NCBI GenBank assembly: GCA_026415015.1
Contig: JAOAHW010000207.1
Coordinates: 1-7,558, forward strand
Direction: 5' to 3'
DNA length: 7,558 nt
From: Syntrophorhabdaceae bacterium
GTDB taxonomy: Bacteria; Desulfobacterota; Syntrophorhabdia; Syntrophorhabdales; Syntrophorhabdaceae
Shown: positions 6,286 to 7,558 of the stretch, in pieces
Layout of the letters: each line of letters starts with the position of its first letter
Numbering within the stretch: position 1 is the first letter of the stretch
Notes under the pieces: generated by a model
What the model saw: the letters and a program-made list of their open reading frames with translations, nothing else
Database searches by the model: none
Told to the model about the DNA's origin: nothing
Position numbers and translations under genes: made by a program

Positions 6286-7539
6286 ATGACCATTGCGTAT
6301 AAGATAACCGAACCTGTGGCTACCAGAATAAGCGGCCCTATTGTAACGGCTATTGGTATGCATTCAGCCCAGATGTATGAAGTTGTCCAGGTAGGTGAAC
6401 TTGGTCTTGTTGGTGAGGTGGTCAGGATGATAGAAGACCAGGCTACTATCCAGGTCTATGAGGATACCACAATGTTAAAGCCTGGGGCGCCAATCAAAAG
6501 GACAGGTGCACCTTTATCAGTATGGCTCGGCCCTGGACTTGTGGGAAATATTTATGATGGTATCCAGCGCCCTCTTCCAGGTATACAGGCCCACAGCGGT
6601 GCATGGATAAGAAGGGGAGAAAAGGTGGATTCCCTTGATACAGTAAGAAGATGGAACTTTGAGCCTCTTGTATCTGTAGGCGATAAGGTTATGCCTGGTC
6701 AGGCTATAGGCAAGGTAGTTGAGACACCACTGGTTAATCATCTTATAATGATCCCTCCAGAGCTTCATGGAAAGGTCAAAAGTATTGTACAAAAAGGTGA
6801 ATATAACATATTAGAGTCTATTGCTGTCATAGAAGATGAATATGGAACCCATGAGATTTCTATGATGCATCGTTGGCCTGTGAGGTTACCCCGTCCTATC
6901 CACGAGAGATTGCGTATTATTCAACCCCTTATTACTGGTCAGCGCATAATTGATACATTCTTTCCTATAGGTAAGGGGGGTGCTGCTGCCATACCTGGTG
7001 GATTTGGAACAGGAAAGACCATAACCCAGCATCAGCTTGCGAAATGGTCTGATGCAGATATAATTGTTTTTATTGGCTGTGGAGAGCGGGGCAATGAGAT
7101 GACAGAGGTGTTAAGGGAGTTTCCTGAACTTACTGACCCGCGTTCTGGGAGGCCACTCATGGAAAGAACCATACTCATCGCCAATACATCAAACATGCCT
7201 GTGGCAGCAAGGGAGGTCTCCATTTATACAGGTATTACAATCGCTGAATATTATAGAGATATGGGTCTGAATGTGGCTGTGTTTGCCGATTCAACGAGCA
7301 GGTGGGCTGAGGCATTAAGGGAGCTTGCAGCCCGTCTTGAAGAGATGCCTGCAGAAGAGGGCTTTCCTGCCTCTCTACCGACAAGACTTGCACAGTTTTA
7401 TGAGCGTGGAGGAGCTGTTACAACACTTTCAGGTAAGTCAGCATCTGTTAGTATTGTGGGTGCTGTCAGCCCCCCAGGGGGTGATTTTTCAGAACCTGTA
7501 ACCCAACATACAAGGCGGTTTATAAGGTGTTTCTGGGCC
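6286..7539 (+). CDS. V-type ATP synthase catalytic subunit A, 3' end missing
   Basis: The ATP-hydrolysing or ATP-synthesising subunit of the head; A alternates with B in an A3B3 ring. The 418 visible residues include the N-terminal beta-barrel (ITEPVATRISGPIV, 7-20), the segment LSVWLGPGLVGNIYDGIQRPL (about 80-100), the A-specific bulge domain (about 110-190), and the Walker A loop PGGFGTGKT (237-245, with K244 and T245). GERGNEM (266-272) includes the catalytic glutamate E267, and the Walker B strand and following region read VFADSTSRWAEALRE. The reading continues through LPTRLAQFYERGGA to the FWA of the usual FWALD motif. Full members have roughly 580-600 residues, so the C-terminal helical domain is missing. 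The break is caused by the contig end: bases from 7540 on are adapter, and the codons there (reading LSLIHI) are not protein sequence. Genes B and D are expected downstream. Confidence 0.96.
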
Positions 7540-7558
7540 CTGTCTCTTATACACATCT
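7540..7558. other. Nextera/Tn5 mosaic-end adapter remnant (sequencing artefact)
   Basis: The final 19 bases, CTGTCTCTTATACACATCT, are identical to the reverse complement of the Tn5 mosaic end used in Nextera transposase libraries. The match is full length and ends exactly at the contig end. Translation of subunit A departs from the family at this point. The initial CTG could also be genuine, since the family motif FWALD needs a Leu codon here. Confidence 0.97.

Noticed and set aside
6517..6792. Antisense 91-codon open frame opposite subunit A
   Set aside because: The plus strand encodes well-conserved subunit A throughout; the antisense frame has no recognisable features.
7540..7558. Genuine C-terminal divergence or Tn5/IS50 insertion in subunit A
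   Set aside because: Only the 19-bp mosaic end is present, exactly at the contig end. The synthetic mosaic end of library preparation explains it fully.
1..7558. CRISPR arrays, tRNA or rRNA genes, insertion sequences, phage or defence genes
   Set aside because: No regularly spaced repeats, cloverleaf sequences, transposase motifs or recognisable defence domains were seen on either strand.

Overview
This window is one end of a bacterial contig carrying most of a V/A-type (rotary) ATPase operon. It reads from a divergent promoter region near the left end to a contig break inside the catalytic A subunit gene. The DNA is moderately AT-rich, Shine-Dalgarno sequences are clear, genes are tightly packed, and arginine and isoleucine codons lean towards AGA/AGG and ATA. 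A sigma70-type promoter (TTGACA, 17 nt, TAAAAT) and Shine-Dalgarno-led genes point to a bacterium rather than an archaeon, although the ATPase is of the archaeal/bacterial A/V type. A PAC2-family protein together with a V-type ATPase would suit Desulfobacterota, Nitrospirota or a similar anaerobic lineage. That placement is a guess from gene content only.

Layout: positions 1-436 hold the 5' part of a minus-strand gene for a PAC2 (proteasome-assembly-chaperone-like) family protein, starting at TTG. Positions 437-738 are a divergent intergenic region with an 8-bp inverted repeat, T-tracts, an extended -10 element facing left and a good promoter facing right. The rightward transcription unit begins with a cytidylate-kinase-like protein (739-1494). 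It continues through ATPase subunits G/H (1508-1822), C (1807-2916), I (2909-4897), K proteolipid (4960-5304, possibly from 4903), F (5319-5627), E (5639-6271) and A (6286 to the contig end). Subunits B and D, needed for a working enzyme, are expected just beyond the break.

How the genes work together: A (with the unseen B) forms the catalytic head, and F (with the unseen D) the central rotor shaft. C connects the shaft to the K ring, I is the membrane stator with the ion half-channels, and E plus G/H make the peripheral stalks. Overlaps (G/H-C by 16 nt, C-I by 8 nt) and gaps of about 5 to 60 nt elsewhere support one polycistronic message. No terminator was seen between these genes.

The last 19 bases (7540-7558) exactly match the Nextera/Tn5 mosaic-end adapter. 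They are a library artefact, so biological sequence ends at about 7539. I saw no convincing new biological system. The most notable points are the adapter at the contig end, the unusual subunit order (C before I; F before E; E next to A), a kinase-like gene heading the operon, matching 11-residue coiled-coil repeats in subunits G/H and E, and the structured divergent promoter region.
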